This document shows, in pieces, positions 24,706-33,137 of a stretch of DNA of 64,000 bases (its first letter is position 1; each line of letters opens with the position of its first letter). A program made the position numbers and the translations under genes. This DNA is from Candidatus Pseudomonas phytovorans (GTDB taxonomy: Bacteria; Pseudomonadota; Gammaproteobacteria; Pseudomonadales; Pseudomonadaceae), in contig CP119325.1 in the NCBI GenBank assembly GCA_029202525.1, positions 3,508,001 to 3,572,000 of the forward strand, written 5' to 3'. Below the pieces are notes generated by a model. It ran no database searches, was not told the DNA's origin, and saw nothing but the letters and a program-made list of their open reading frames with translations.

Positions 24706-25578
24706 TTACTGGCCCTCGCGAAAGCCGCTAGGGCTAACCCCCGCATGCTTGCGAAAGAACCGGCTGAAATACCCCACATCGGCAAACCCCAGCTCATGGG
24801 CGATCTCTTTCACGCTAAGGCTCGAATGCCCCAGCATGCGCTTGGCCTCCAGCACCAGCCGGGCATTGATCACGCTCATTGGCGTCATGCCCAGGTGCTC
24901 CTGGCACAACCGCCCCAGCGTAGCCAGGGTCATGCCGAGCTCGGCGGCATAGTCCGCCAGTGGCCAGTGCGCGCGGTAGTGCATGTCCACCTGCTCACGA
25001 AAACTGGTCAGCTGCTGACTGCGCCTTGACACTGGGCGTTGCTCACCGTGGGGCAACTGCGGCTCATGGCGCAGCACCTGAATCACCAGCGTCAGCAACA
25101 GCGCCATGCTGCTGGCCACATGCTCGCGGGCGCGGTTGTGGTACTCCTCGCGCAAGGCCATGCACAGCGGCAGCAAGGGGTCTTCGTCGGCTGGCCATGA
25201 TGGCAGGGCGATCACCTGCGGTTTGCGCAGTTGCACCAGCAGGTTGGGTGCCAGCACCTGGGCAATGCTTTCCAGCGGGTGCTGAGCGGCGGTGATCACC
25301 TGGCCCTCGACCTGGCCGGCCCAATGGAAACCATGCACCACCTGAGCCGGCACATACACCACGCATGGTGCCTGCACCTGGAGCCGGTCACTGTCGAACA
25401 GCACTTCACCGCCGCCGCTCTGCAGATATAGCAGTTGCAGCAAGCCTTCATGACGGTGTGCGGCAATTTCCCAGTTGTGGGCGCCAGATCGCTGGGAGAT
25501 CTGCTCCACATGCAGGGCTTCATGCCACACCGGTTGTGCGGTTTCACCGTACAGGGCGTAGTTGGGGATCTTGTTCAT
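24706..25578 (-). CDS. AraC/XylS family regulator, PobR-like
   Basis: A 290-residue activator. Residues 1-160 form a cupin effector domain that begins MNKIPNYALYGETAQPVWHE, closely resembling PobR, the 4-hydroxybenzoate-responsive activator of pobA, and contains the HRHEGLLQLLYLQSGGGEVL segment. The C-terminal DNA-binding part has two helix-turn-helices (WPLADYAAELGMTLATLGRL and SVKEIAHELGFADVGYFSRF), ending FFRKHAGVSPSGFR. It is divergent from the SDR gene 25756, with a 15-base palindrome between. No pobA is in the window, so the effector is probably a related aromatic or alicyclic acid. Confidence 0.88.
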   Translation of the reverse strand: MNKIPNYALYGETAQPVWHEALHVEQISQRSGAHNWEIAAHRHEGLLQLLYLQSGGGEVLFDSDRLQVQAPCVVYVPAQVVHGFHWAGQVEGQVITAAQHPLESIAQVLAPNLLVQLRKPQVIALPSWPADEDPLLPLCMALREEYHNRAREHVASSMALLLTLVIQVLRHEPQLPHGEQRPVSRRSQQLTSFREQVDMHYRAHWPLADYAAELGMTLATLGRLCQEHLGMTPMSVINARLVLEAKRMLGHSSLSVKEIAHELGFADVGYFSRFFRKHAGVSPSGFREGQ

Positions 25579-25625
25579 GTTGTTGTAATTGTTCTGTTCC
25601 GTACCCGGCTACTGTGCCACAGCTG

Positions 25626-25640
25626 CCTGAATGCTTCAGG
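25626..25640. promoter_or_regulatory. Operator-like palindrome CCTGAA-TGC-TTCAGG
   Basis: A perfect 15-base dyad in the 177-base gap between the divergent PobR-like gene and the SDR gene, 49 bases from the regulator start and 116 from the SDR start. AraC proteins normally bind direct repeats, so this might belong to another regulator. Confidence 0.4.
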
Positions 25641-25755
25641 TGGCGGGGAGAAAATTGTCGGGAATGTGGGATTGGTTGCAGGTTTTGTCCATTCTGCCGG
25701 TGCGCCTGCCCGCCCTAGGCTGTGACCCAGATGAAGCGATACTCTGGAGAGCAGC

Positions 25756-26583
25756 ATGCACAACAACAAGATCCCCTCTCAATGGCTGGGCCTGGACTCG
25801 GCCGTCTGCGTGGTCACCGGCGCCGCCGGTGGTATTGGCGCGGCGCTGGCCGCTGCCCTGGTCGAACAGCAGGCCCATGTGGTGCTGCTGGACCGTGACC
25901 TGGACAAATGCCGTGAACTGGCGGCCACCCTGGGTGAACACAGTGTCGGTGAGGTCAGCGCCCTGGGCTGCGACATCGCCGACCCGGCCAGCGTGGAGCA
26001 GGCCGCTGCCCAGATTCAGGCGCTGCATGGGCGCTGCGATGTACTGGTCAACAATGCCAGCGTGCTGCGCCCCGGTGCGTTGGACGTGCTGACCCTGGAG
26101 CAATGGAACCAGGTACTGGCGGTCAACCTCACGGGCTACCTGCTGTGCGCCCAGGCCTTTGGCCGCTCGATGCTGGCCCGGGAGCAGGGCCGTATCGTGC
26201 ACGTGGCCTCGATCGCTGCCCATTACCCGCAACCCAACAGCGGTGCGTACAGTGCGGCCAAGGCCGGGGTCAGCATGCTTTCGCGGCAGATTGCCGTGGA
26301 ATGGGGGCCGCGAGGTGTGCGCAGCAACGCAGTCTGCCCAGGGTTGATCCGCACACCTTTGTCGGCAGCGTTTTATGCCGACCCGCAGATCGAACGCCAG
26401 CGCAGCGCCATGACGGCCAACCAGCGCATTGGTGAGCCGCAGGATATCGCCGAAGCCGTGCTATTCCTGGCCAGCCCGCGCGCCGACTACATCAACGGTG
26501 CAGAGCTGACCGTGGATGGGGGGCTTGAAAGCATGCCCATGGCGCTGATCCCGCGCCCAGGCTTTGAAGGGGCACGCTCATGA
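25756..26583 (+). CDS. Short-chain dehydrogenase/reductase
   Basis: A 275-residue classical SDR. TGAAGGIGAALA at about 21-32 binds NAD(P), VNNAS near 98 is the NNAG-type motif, and the Ser-Tyr-Lys catalytic set appears as HVASIAAHYPQPNSGAYSAA followed by KAG (YxxxK). The C-terminus has the usual INGAELTVDGG. It oxidises or reduces a hydroxyl/keto substrate. GGAGAGCAGC precedes the ATG and the stop overlaps the FAD dehydrogenase by four bases, so they are co-translated. Confidence 0.92.
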   Translation: MHNNKIPSQWLGLDSAVCVVTGAAGGIGAALAAALVEQQAHVVLLDRDLDKCRELAATLGEHSVGEVSALGCDIADPASVEQAAAQIQALHGRCDVLVNNASVLRPGALDVLTLEQWNQVLAVNLTGYLLCAQAFGRSMLAREQGRIVHVASIAAHYPQPNSGAYSAAKAGVSMLSRQIAVEWGPRGVRSNAVCPGLIRTPLSAAFYADPQIERQRSAMTANQRIGEPQDIAEAVLFLASPRADYINGAELTVDGGLESMPMALIPRPGFEGARS

Positions 26584-28298
26584 GCACACGACACTGCGAT
26601 GTGCTGGTGGTCGGCGCGGGCGCCGGCGGCCTGGCAACGGCGATTGCTGCGAAGAAGCATGGCCTTGAAGTGATCGTCATCGAAAAAGACGACTGCTTTG
26701 GTGGTACCACGGCGTTTTCCGGGGGTGTGCTGTGGGTGCCTGGCAACAGGCACGGCGCCAACGACAGCCCCGAGGCGGCCATGACTTACCTGCGCAACGA
26801 AACCGGTGCCTGCTTTGACGCGGCGGGGGTTGAGGCCTTCTTGCGCTACGGGCCGCAAATGGTGGACTTTTTCGAGCGGGAAACTGCCGTGAAGTTCGTG
26901 CCCACGCTGTACCCCGACTATCACCCACAGGTAGAAGGTGGCGTCGATGTGGGCCGCTCGATACTGGCCGCACCTTACGACATCCGTGGCCTTGGGCCGG
27001 ACATGGCCCGCCTGCGCCCGCCGCTGAAAACCATCACCTTCATCGGCATGATGTTCAACTCGTCGAATGCCGACCTCAAGCACTTCTTCAACGTTACCCG
27101 CTCGCTGACATCGTTCGTGTATGTGGCCAAGCGCCTGTTGACCCACCTGAAGGAGCTGGCCCTGTATCGGCGCGGTACCCAGGTCACCAGCGGCAATGCC
27201 TTGGCGGCGCGCCTGGTGCGCTCGGCCCTCGACCTGGGTATCCCGATCCTCACCGGCACCCCGGCGCGGCAGTTGCTGCGCGAAGGTGGCCGGGTTGTGG
27301 GTGCGCTGGCCGGGCAAGGCGACAGCGAACTGCGTATTCAGGCCCGGCGTGGGGTGGTGCTGGCCTGTGGTGGGTTCTCTCACGACCTGCAACGGTTGCG
27401 CCAGGCCTACCCGCATGTACGTCGTGGTGGTGAGCATTTTTCACCGGTGCCTGCGGGTAATACTGGCGATGGTGCGCGCATGGCAGAGGCGCTGGGTGCC
27501 AAGGTCGATATCCGCCTGCAAGCGCCAGCAGCCTGGATGCCAGTATCGAAGGTACCGGTAGGTGCCGGGCGCTACAGCGCTTTTCCGCATTTGCTCGACC
27601 GCTACAAGCCGGGTGTGATCGGGGTGCTGCATTCGGGCCAACGTTTCACCAACGAGTCGAACTCTTACCATGACGTGGGTGCTGCCTTGATCGAGGCTTG
27701 CGCCGGGCAGACTGAAACCGCCATGTGGCTGGTGTGCGACCGCCGCACCCTGGCGAAGTACGGCCTGGGTTTCGCCAAGCCAGCACCGATGCCGACAGGG
27801 CCACTGTTGCGTAATGGCTACCTGCTCAAGGGCAAGACCCTGGCCGAGCTGGCAGGCAAGGCCGGTATCGATGCGCAAGGGCTGGAGCGGACCGTGCGCG
27901 ATTACAACCTTGGAGCAGTGCAGGGCGAGGACCGCCAGTACGGCCGCGGCACCACCAGCTTCAACCGCTACCTGGCCGACCCGCAGCAACAGCCCAACCC
28001 GTGCGTAGCGCCAGTGGGCGAGGGGCCGTATTTTGCCGTGAAGGTGATCATGGGCGATCTGGGCACCTTCGACGGGCTGCGCACCAGTGTGGTCGGTGAA
28101 GTGTTGGCCGCCGACGGGCAGGTCATCGAGGGGCTGTATGCGGTGGGTAACGACCGCGCCAGCATCATGGGCGGCAACTACCCCGGTGCCGGCATTACCC
28201 TGGGGCCGATCATGACGTTTGGCTACATCACCGGTCGCCATCTGGCAGGCGTCGAACAGGGGCTGGCGGCGTCGGGCAATGCGCGGGAGGTGGCGTGA
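26580..28298 (+). CDS. FAD-dependent dehydrogenase, 3-ketosteroid-dehydrogenase/fumarate-reductase-like
   Basis: A 572-residue flavoprotein. The N-terminal FAD motif is VLVVGAGAGGLATAIAAKKH, followed by VIEKDDCFGGTTAFSGGVLW. The C-terminal FAD segment is GLYAVGNDRASIMGGNYPGA followed by GITLGPIMTFGYITGR, which is typical of 3-oxosteroid delta-1-dehydrogenase-like enzymes. These introduce a double bond next to a keto group. Together with the SDR it could oxidise a ring alcohol to a ketone and then desaturate it toward an aromatic ring. Four-base overlaps join it to both neighbours. Confidence 0.88.
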   Translation: MSTRHCDVLVVGAGAGGLATAIAAKKHGLEVIVIEKDDCFGGTTAFSGGVLWVPGNRHGANDSPEAAMTYLRNETGACFDAAGVEAFLRYGPQMVDFFERETAVKFVPTLYPDYHPQVEGGVDVGRSILAAPYDIRGLGPDMARLRPPLKTITFIGMMFNSSNADLKHFFNVTRSLTSFVYVAKRLLTHLKELALYRRGTQVTSGNALAARLVRSALDLGIPILTGTPARQLLREGGRVVGALAGQGDSELRIQARRGVVLACGGFSHDLQRLRQAYPHVRRGGEHFSPVPAGNTGDGARMAEALGAKVDIRLQAPAAWMPVSKVPVGAGRYSAFPHLLDRYKPGVIGVLHSGQRFTNESNSYHDVGAALIEACAGQTETAMWLVCDRRTLAKYGLGFAKPAPMPTGPLLRNGYLLKGKTLAELAGKAGIDAQGLERTVRDYNLGAVQGEDRQYGRGTTSFNRYLADPQQQPNPCVAPVGEGPYFAVKVIMGDLGTFDGLRTSVVGEVLAADGQVIEGLYAVGNDRASIMGGNYPGAGITLGPIMTFGYITGRHLAGVEQGLAASGNAREVA

Positions 28299-28621
28299 TG
28301 GACAAGGCTGTGGTCGATCACCGCATCTACACCATTCGCCCGCGCTGCATGGCGGCCTTTCTTGAAGCCTTCGACCAGTTGGCGATGCCGATATTGCTGC
28401 GCCACCTTGGCGCACCGCTGGCGTTCTACACCAGCAGCATCGGGCCGCTGAACCAGGTGGTGCATCTGTGGGGGTATGACAGCCTCGATGACTTTGAAGC
28501 ACGCAGCGCGGCGCGCGATGCCGACCCGGACTTTGCCGCTTACCTGCACGCCACCCGCGACCTGGTGGTGGCGCAGGAAACACGGATCATCAGGCCAGTG
28601 CGCTTTCGCAGCCTGGGTTGA
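28298..28621 (+). CDS. NIPSNAP family protein
   Basis: A 107-residue single ferredoxin-like alpha/beta barrel domain: VDHRIYTIRPRCMAAFLEAF, HLGAPLAFYTSSIGPLNQVV followed by HLWGYDSLDDFEAR, and RSAARDADPDFAAYLHATRD. These dimeric domains are often coded beside dehydrogenases and oxygenases but have no general reaction. GGAGG lies seven bases before ATG 28298; GTG 28295 is an alternative. The start overlaps the FAD dehydrogenase stop (TGATG). Confidence 0.85.
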   Translation: MDKAVVDHRIYTIRPRCMAAFLEAFDQLAMPILLRHLGAPLAFYTSSIGPLNQVVHLWGYDSLDDFEARSAARDADPDFAAYLHATRDLVVAQETRIIRPVRFRSLG

Positions 28622-28658
28622 AACGCGGGCTCTATAAAAACAACAACAGGTGATACCC

Positions 28659-30008
28659 ATGAACAACACGCTCGACGTGCGCCAACTGATCGACCAGCAA
28701 CCCATCGGCCGCTACCAGAAATGGGTGGTTTTCCTCGGCTTCCTGATCATCGCCCTCGACGGCCTGGACGTGGCCATTATCGGCTTCATTGCCCCACAAC
28801 TGAAAAGCGACTGGGGCCTGGGTGCGCAAAGCCTGGGCCCGGTATTGAGCGCAGCACTGATCGGCCTGGCCATTGGCGCTCTGGTTGCCGGCCCCCTGGC
28901 TGACCGCTACGGGCGCAAGGCGGTGTTGCTGTGCAGCGTGCTGCTGTTCGGCATCTGGACCCTGGCCTCGGCCTTTTCCCCAAATCTGGAAACCTTGGTC
29001 GCGCTGCGCTTTCTTACCGGCCTTGGCCTGGGTGCTGCCATGCCCAATGCCAGCACCCTGGTCAGCGAATACGCCCCGGCGCGCAGCCGCTCGCTGCTGA
29101 TTACCCTGGCGTTCTGCGGGTTCTCCCTGGGTGCTGCGATGGGTGGTTTCGTCAGCGCCTGGATGATACCCAACCTGGGCTGGCGCAGTGTTCTGGTGCT
29201 GGGCGGGGTGTTGCCGCTGCTGGTCTTGCCGCTGCTGTACTGGCGCCTGCCGGAATCGGTCACCTTCCTGGTCAGCAAAGGCGCAGACCGCCAGCGCATT
29301 CTGACCATTGTCCGCCGCCTGGCCCCTGAGCATGTCAGCGCCGACACTGCATTCGTCATGCCCGCCAAAACGCAGGGCACTGGCGGTTCGGTTGGCATTA
29401 TCCTTTCGCCGCGCTATCGCTTTGGTACCTGCATGCTCTGGGCCGGCTACGTGCTGGCGCTGTTTCTGGTCTACCTGTTCAGCGGCTGGCTGCCGACGCT
29501 GGTGAAGGAGGGTGGTGGTTTTTCGGTGTCGCAAGCCGCCATTGTCACGGCCTGCTTCCAGATTGGCGGCCCGGTAGGGGCGATTTCGGTAGGCTGGGCC
29601 ATGGACCGCTGTAACCCGCAGCGCGTACTGATGCTGACGTTTCTGTTCAGTGGCGCGGTTATCTTCACGATTGGCCAGATGGTGGGGGATTTCGCCTGGC
29701 TGTGCGCCATTGCCTGCGCCGTGGGCTTTGGCCTGAATGGCGCGAGCGTTGGCATGAATGCATTGGCGGCGGGCTTTTACCCCACAGAAGCACGGGCGAC
29801 CGGGGCCAGTTGGATGAGCGGCATCGGGCGCATTGGCGCCGTGCTCAGCGCGTTCGCCGGGGCTCAGATGCTGGCGTTGGGCTGGAGCTTTGCGCAAGTG
29901 TTTGCATCATTGCTGATCCCTGCAGGGCTGGCAGCGTTGACCGTTTTGCTGCAAGGGTGGCACGCGAGCAGGGCTGCTCATGTCACGAATGAGATACGTT
30001 ATCAATAG
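28659..30008 (+). CDS. MFS permease, aromatic acid:proton symporter (AAHS) family, PcaK-like
   Basis: A 449-residue, 12-span permease starting MNNTLDVRQLIDQQPIGRYQ. AAHS hallmarks are ALDGLDVAIIGFIAPQLKSD in span 1, containing the DGxD acidic motif, and GPLADRYGRKAVLLCSVLLF in the following loop. Family members import 4-hydroxybenzoate, benzoate, vanillate and related acids. It is 37 bases after the NIPSNAP gene and belongs to the PobR-like gene group, so it probably imports the acid that this group metabolises. CAGGTG precedes ATG 28659; GTG 28650 is possible. Confidence 0.92.
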   Translation: MNNTLDVRQLIDQQPIGRYQKWVVFLGFLIIALDGLDVAIIGFIAPQLKSDWGLGAQSLGPVLSAALIGLAIGALVAGPLADRYGRKAVLLCSVLLFGIWTLASAFSPNLETLVALRFLTGLGLGAAMPNASTLVSEYAPARSRSLLITLAFCGFSLGAAMGGFVSAWMIPNLGWRSVLVLGGVLPLLVLPLLYWRLPESVTFLVSKGADRQRILTIVRRLAPEHVSADTAFVMPAKTQGTGGSVGIILSPRYRFGTCMLWAGYVLALFLVYLFSGWLPTLVKEGGGFSVSQAAIVTACFQIGGPVGAISVGWAMDRCNPQRVLMLTFLFSGAVIFTIGQMVGDFAWLCAIACAVGFGLNGASVGMNALAAGFYPTEARATGASWMSGIGRIGAVLSAFAGAQMLALGWSFAQVFASLLIPAGLAALTVLLQGWHASRAAHVTNEIRYQ

Positions 30009-30110
30009 TATTTACTTAACGTTACATTTCCCCCAGAATCCGCTCCGCCTGCACCGAAGAGCGTGCGTGCATACGGCAATAACAAAAGCAATCTGTCGAA
30101 GGAGCGGGGC

Positions 30111-32171
30111 GTGGACGTCAAGAAAAGTACACTGGCACTGGCAGTGGGCTCGGCCTTGTGCCTGGCAAACAATGCCTGGGCAGCGGCACCGGTCGGGGCG
30201 GTGGAGCTGGAACAGATCACGGTGACCGGGGAAAAGATCAACCGTACCCTGGAGCAGACCCAGTCGAGCGTGGTCGTGGTCACCGAGAAGCAACTGCGCG
30301 AGAAGGAAGACCACAACCTGGTCGATGTATTTGCCCGCACGCCCGGTGTGTACAACCAGTCCGGCAATGAGAACTGGGGTATCCGTGGCGTACCCGTGTC
30401 CGGGTTCGAGGATCAGGGGCCGGCCACACTCAATGGTGCGGTCTCGGTGTTCGTCGACGGCGCCGTACAACCCAACCGCGCCTTGACCTTGAGCCCCATG
30501 CAGCTCTGGGATACCGAACAGGTCGAGGTATTCCTCGGCCCGCAATCCACTACCCAGGGCCGCAACTCGCTGGCGGGTGCGGTGGTGATCCAGACCCGTA
30601 ACCCGACCTTCGACCCCAGCTTTTCGGCGCAGACCAACGTGGGCAACTACGGCGAGCGCGGGGCGGCCGTGGCCGGTGGCGGTGCGCTGGTCGACAACAA
30701 GGTCGCCGGCCGGATTGCCGTGGACTACCAGCAAGGTGATGGCTACATTGACAACACCACCCTGCATGACGATGCCAACCCCACCCGTACCGCCAATGCC
30801 CGCGGCAAGTTGCTGATCCTGCCCAGCGACGACCTCGACATCCTCCTGACCTATGCCCACGGTGAAAGCCGTAAGGGCGACAACACGGTCATGCGCGAAA
30901 ACGGCAAGGTCCGCTATTACAAGATGACGTCCAACACCAAGGCCTTCGATAAGCTGGAGCAGGATACGGTCAGCGCCAAGGTCGACTACCGGCTGGACGA
31001 TTACTGGTCGCTGACCAGCCTTACCGCCAACACCAGCTCGGACTACGACGCTCGCCTGGACTTCGACCAGTCGGCCGATGCCAACCAGGTGGTGTTGCGC
31101 AAGCAGGACGGCAACCTGTTCAGCCAGGAGCTGCGCCTGAATTACAACGGCGACACCTTGAAGAGCTTCGTCGGTGCCTACTACGGGCACAACACCAACA
31201 ATTTCCATGACCGCCTGTTGTTCGACGATAGCCTGTTCGGCACTGCCAAGGGCGATACCACCATTGAAAACCAGGCGCTGTTCGGCGAGATCAACTGGAC
31301 CTTCATCCCGCGCTGGACGCTGATCACCGGCCTGCGCTACGACCACGAAACCAACGACACCGACATTGACCAGGACGACTTCTCCAGCCCCGGCAAGGTC
31401 AGCAAATCGTTTGACGCGGTGTTGCCCAAGCTCGGCCTGGACTATGAACTGGCTGATGGGCAGTACCTGGGCTTCATGGTGCAGAAGGGTTATCGCGGCG
31501 GCGGCGTGAACATGCGTGCCGGTGGCGGGCATGAGGCTTATGACCCGGAATACACCACCAACTACGAGTTCTCCTACCGTGGCTCGTTCTACGACGATAC
31601 GCTGCGCACCCGCGCCAACCTGTACTACACCGACTGGAAAGACCAGCAGGTCAGCGTGCTGGACCCGAACACCGAGTTCGTCCATGTGTTCAACGCCGGC
31701 AGCAGTGACATCAAAGGCCTGGAAGTGTCTGTCGAGAAGGACTTCGGCGAACAGCTGACCCTCAATGCCGCAGCCTCGGTGACCGACGGCAAGTACAAGG
31801 ACTTTGTCACCGGCGACGGCCGCGACATGAGTGGGGAAGCGTTCCTCTATTCACCCAAGTACAAGATGGCGCTGGGCGCCACCTACCGCTGGAACGAGCG
31901 CCTTACCCTCAATACCGACGTCGTCTACCAGAGTACGTCGCCGTCCGAGTATGAGTTTGATGACGCCGGGCAGGTCACCGACGAGCGTCGCAGCGACAAT
32001 TACTGGCTGGTCAACTTCAATACCGAGTACAAGATCACCCGCAACATTGCCGTGTCCGGTTTTGTGAAGAACGCCTTCGACAAGGAATACATCACCAACA
32101 ACCGCAGCGGCGACATCCTCGATGTGGGCGCACCGCGCACCGTGGGCCTGGCGTTGCGTTACGACCTTTGA
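30111..32171 (+). CDS. TonB-dependent outer-membrane receptor
   Basis: A 686-residue receptor starting at GTG 30111 after AAGGAG (six-base spacing) with a signal peptide VDVKKSTLALAVGSALCLAN ending near NAWA. The TonB box/plug region is VELEQITVTGEKINRTLEQT and VFARTPGVYNQSGNENWGIRG; the barrel ends FDKEYITNNRSGDILDVGAP then RTVGLALRYDL. It lacks an STN signalling domain. It resembles the FyuA/pesticin-type receptors but its place after an aromatic-acid permease suggests uptake of a substrate or metal complex linked to the catabolic genes. A shared hairpin follows the stop. Confidence 0.9.
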   Translation: MDVKKSTLALAVGSALCLANNAWAAAPVGAVELEQITVTGEKINRTLEQTQSSVVVVTEKQLREKEDHNLVDVFARTPGVYNQSGNENWGIRGVPVSGFEDQGPATLNGAVSVFVDGAVQPNRALTLSPMQLWDTEQVEVFLGPQSTTQGRNSLAGAVVIQTRNPTFDPSFSAQTNVGNYGERGAAVAGGGALVDNKVAGRIAVDYQQGDGYIDNTTLHDDANPTRTANARGKLLILPSDDLDILLTYAHGESRKGDNTVMRENGKVRYYKMTSNTKAFDKLEQDTVSAKVDYRLDDYWSLTSLTANTSSDYDARLDFDQSADANQVVLRKQDGNLFSQELRLNYNGDTLKSFVGAYYGHNTNNFHDRLLFDDSLFGTAKGDTTIENQALFGEINWTFIPRWTLITGLRYDHETNDTDIDQDDFSSPGKVSKSFDAVLPKLGLDYELADGQYLGFMVQKGYRGGGVNMRAGGGHEAYDPEYTTNYEFSYRGSFYDDTLRTRANLYYTDWKDQQVSVLDPNTEFVHVFNAGSSDIKGLEVSVEKDFGEQLTLNAAASVTDGKYKDFVTGDGRDMSGEAFLYSPKYKMALGATYRWNERLTLNTDVVYQSTSPSEYEFDDAGQVTDERRSDNYWLVNFNTEYKITRNIAVSGFVKNAFDKEYITNNRSGDILDVGAPRTVGLALRYDL

Positions 32172-32178
32172 GCCCCAT

Positions 32179-32212
32179 TGAAGCTGCGCCGGCCGGTGCT
32201 GGCGCAGCTTCA
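32179..32212. terminator. Bidirectional terminator between TonB receptor and LysR gene
   Basis: A perfect 12-pair stem TGAAGCTGCGCC/GGCGCAGCTTCA with a ten-base loop, placed between the convergent stops at 32171 and 32210; the right arm includes the LysR stop codon. There is no long T tract. Confidence 0.75.
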
Positions 32213-33121
32213 GTTATCCCGGCTGTACATCCGGCACTCTGCAAGGAGTGCCAGCAAGTTGGGCTCCCGCTCCCGCGCCTTCAAAAACACTACACCTATG
32301 TGCTGCTTCAATCGGTATTGCGGCTTCAAGGCAATCAGCCTGACGCGGTTTTCGTACACCGCCGCGATGCGCCCGGGCAGCAGGGCAAAACCCACACCCG
32401 AGCTGACCATGCTCAGCAGGGTGAAGATATCGTTCACCTGCATGGCCACCTTGGGTTCAAAGCCGGCCTGCTGGAACACCCGCGCGCCATCACGGTGGGT
32501 GGCGAAGCCTTGGGTCAGGGTGATGAAGGTGGAGTCGGCAAGGTCCGCCAGGTCCACCTCGGCCTGTTCGGCGAAGGGTGAGTCGGTGGGCACAGCAAGG
32601 AAGATATCGTCGGAGAACAGCGGCAGTTGCTCGCAGCCTGGGTCGCTGACGCTTTCGTCGAGTGACACCAGGATGGCTTCGAGCTCGTGGTTTTTCAGGC
32701 GCTGCAGCAAGTCGACGTTGGAGCCCAGGGTGAGGTCGATGTTCAGCTCACTGCGGCGCAATTTCAGGCCCATGACCAGTTTGGGCACGGTTTTTACCGT
32801 CAACGAGTAGAGCGCACCCAGGCGGAAACGCTCGGCGTAGAAGCCGGCGGCCTCGCGGGTTTGGCGCACCATCTGCTCGGCGTCCTGGATCAACTGGCGG
32901 GCTTTCTTTTCCAGCACATAGGCGCTTTCCAGCGGAATCAGCTGGCGGCCTTCGTGCTTGAACAACGGGCAGCGCAGGGCGCTTTCCAGCGAGTGGATGG
33001 CGCGGTGCACGCTGACGGCGCTGGTAGACAACTCGACCGCCGCGCGGCCGAGGTTGCCGGTGCGCATGAAGGCGAGAAAGGTTTCCAGCTTTTTGAGCGT
33101 CAGTTCTTCGTCGATGAGCAT
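32210..33121 (-). CDS. LysR family regulator, MdcR (malonate decarboxylase regulator)-like
   Basis: A 303-residue LysR protein starting MLIDEELTLKKLETFLAFMR, a start and length very like MdcR, with helix-turn-helix GNLGRAAVELSTSAVSVHRA at about 23-42, and the effector domain (ERFRLGALYSLTVKTVPKLV, VNDIFTLLSMVSSGVGFALL, PGRIAAVYENRVRL). MdcR activates malonate decarboxylase genes. No mdc gene is in the window, and the gene instead faces a TonB receptor and a HAD phosphatase. It may be a paralogue with another effector. Confidence 0.88.
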   Translation of the reverse strand: MLIDEELTLKKLETFLAFMRTGNLGRAAVELSTSAVSVHRAIHSLESALRCPLFKHEGRQLIPLESAYVLEKKARQLIQDAEQMVRQTREAAGFYAERFRLGALYSLTVKTVPKLVMGLKLRRSELNIDLTLGSNVDLLQRLKNHELEAILVSLDESVSDPGCEQLPLFSDDIFLAVPTDSPFAEQAEVDLADLADSTFITLTQGFATHRDGARVFQQAGFEPKVAMQVNDIFTLLSMVSSGVGFALLPGRIAAVYENRVRLIALKPQYRLKQHIGVVFLKAREREPNLLALLAECRMYSRDN

Positions 33122-33137
33122 GGGTGGCCTTGAATGG

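Noticed and set aside
28632..29897. 421-codon open frame opposite the AAHS permease
   Set aside because: Antisense shadow with Gln/His/Arg bias and no hydrophobic segments or domain.
30012..31685. 557-codon open frame opposite the TonB receptor
   Set aside because: A long antisense frame is common opposite high-G+C genes; it is Val/Gln-rich with no domain, and the receptor itself is clear.
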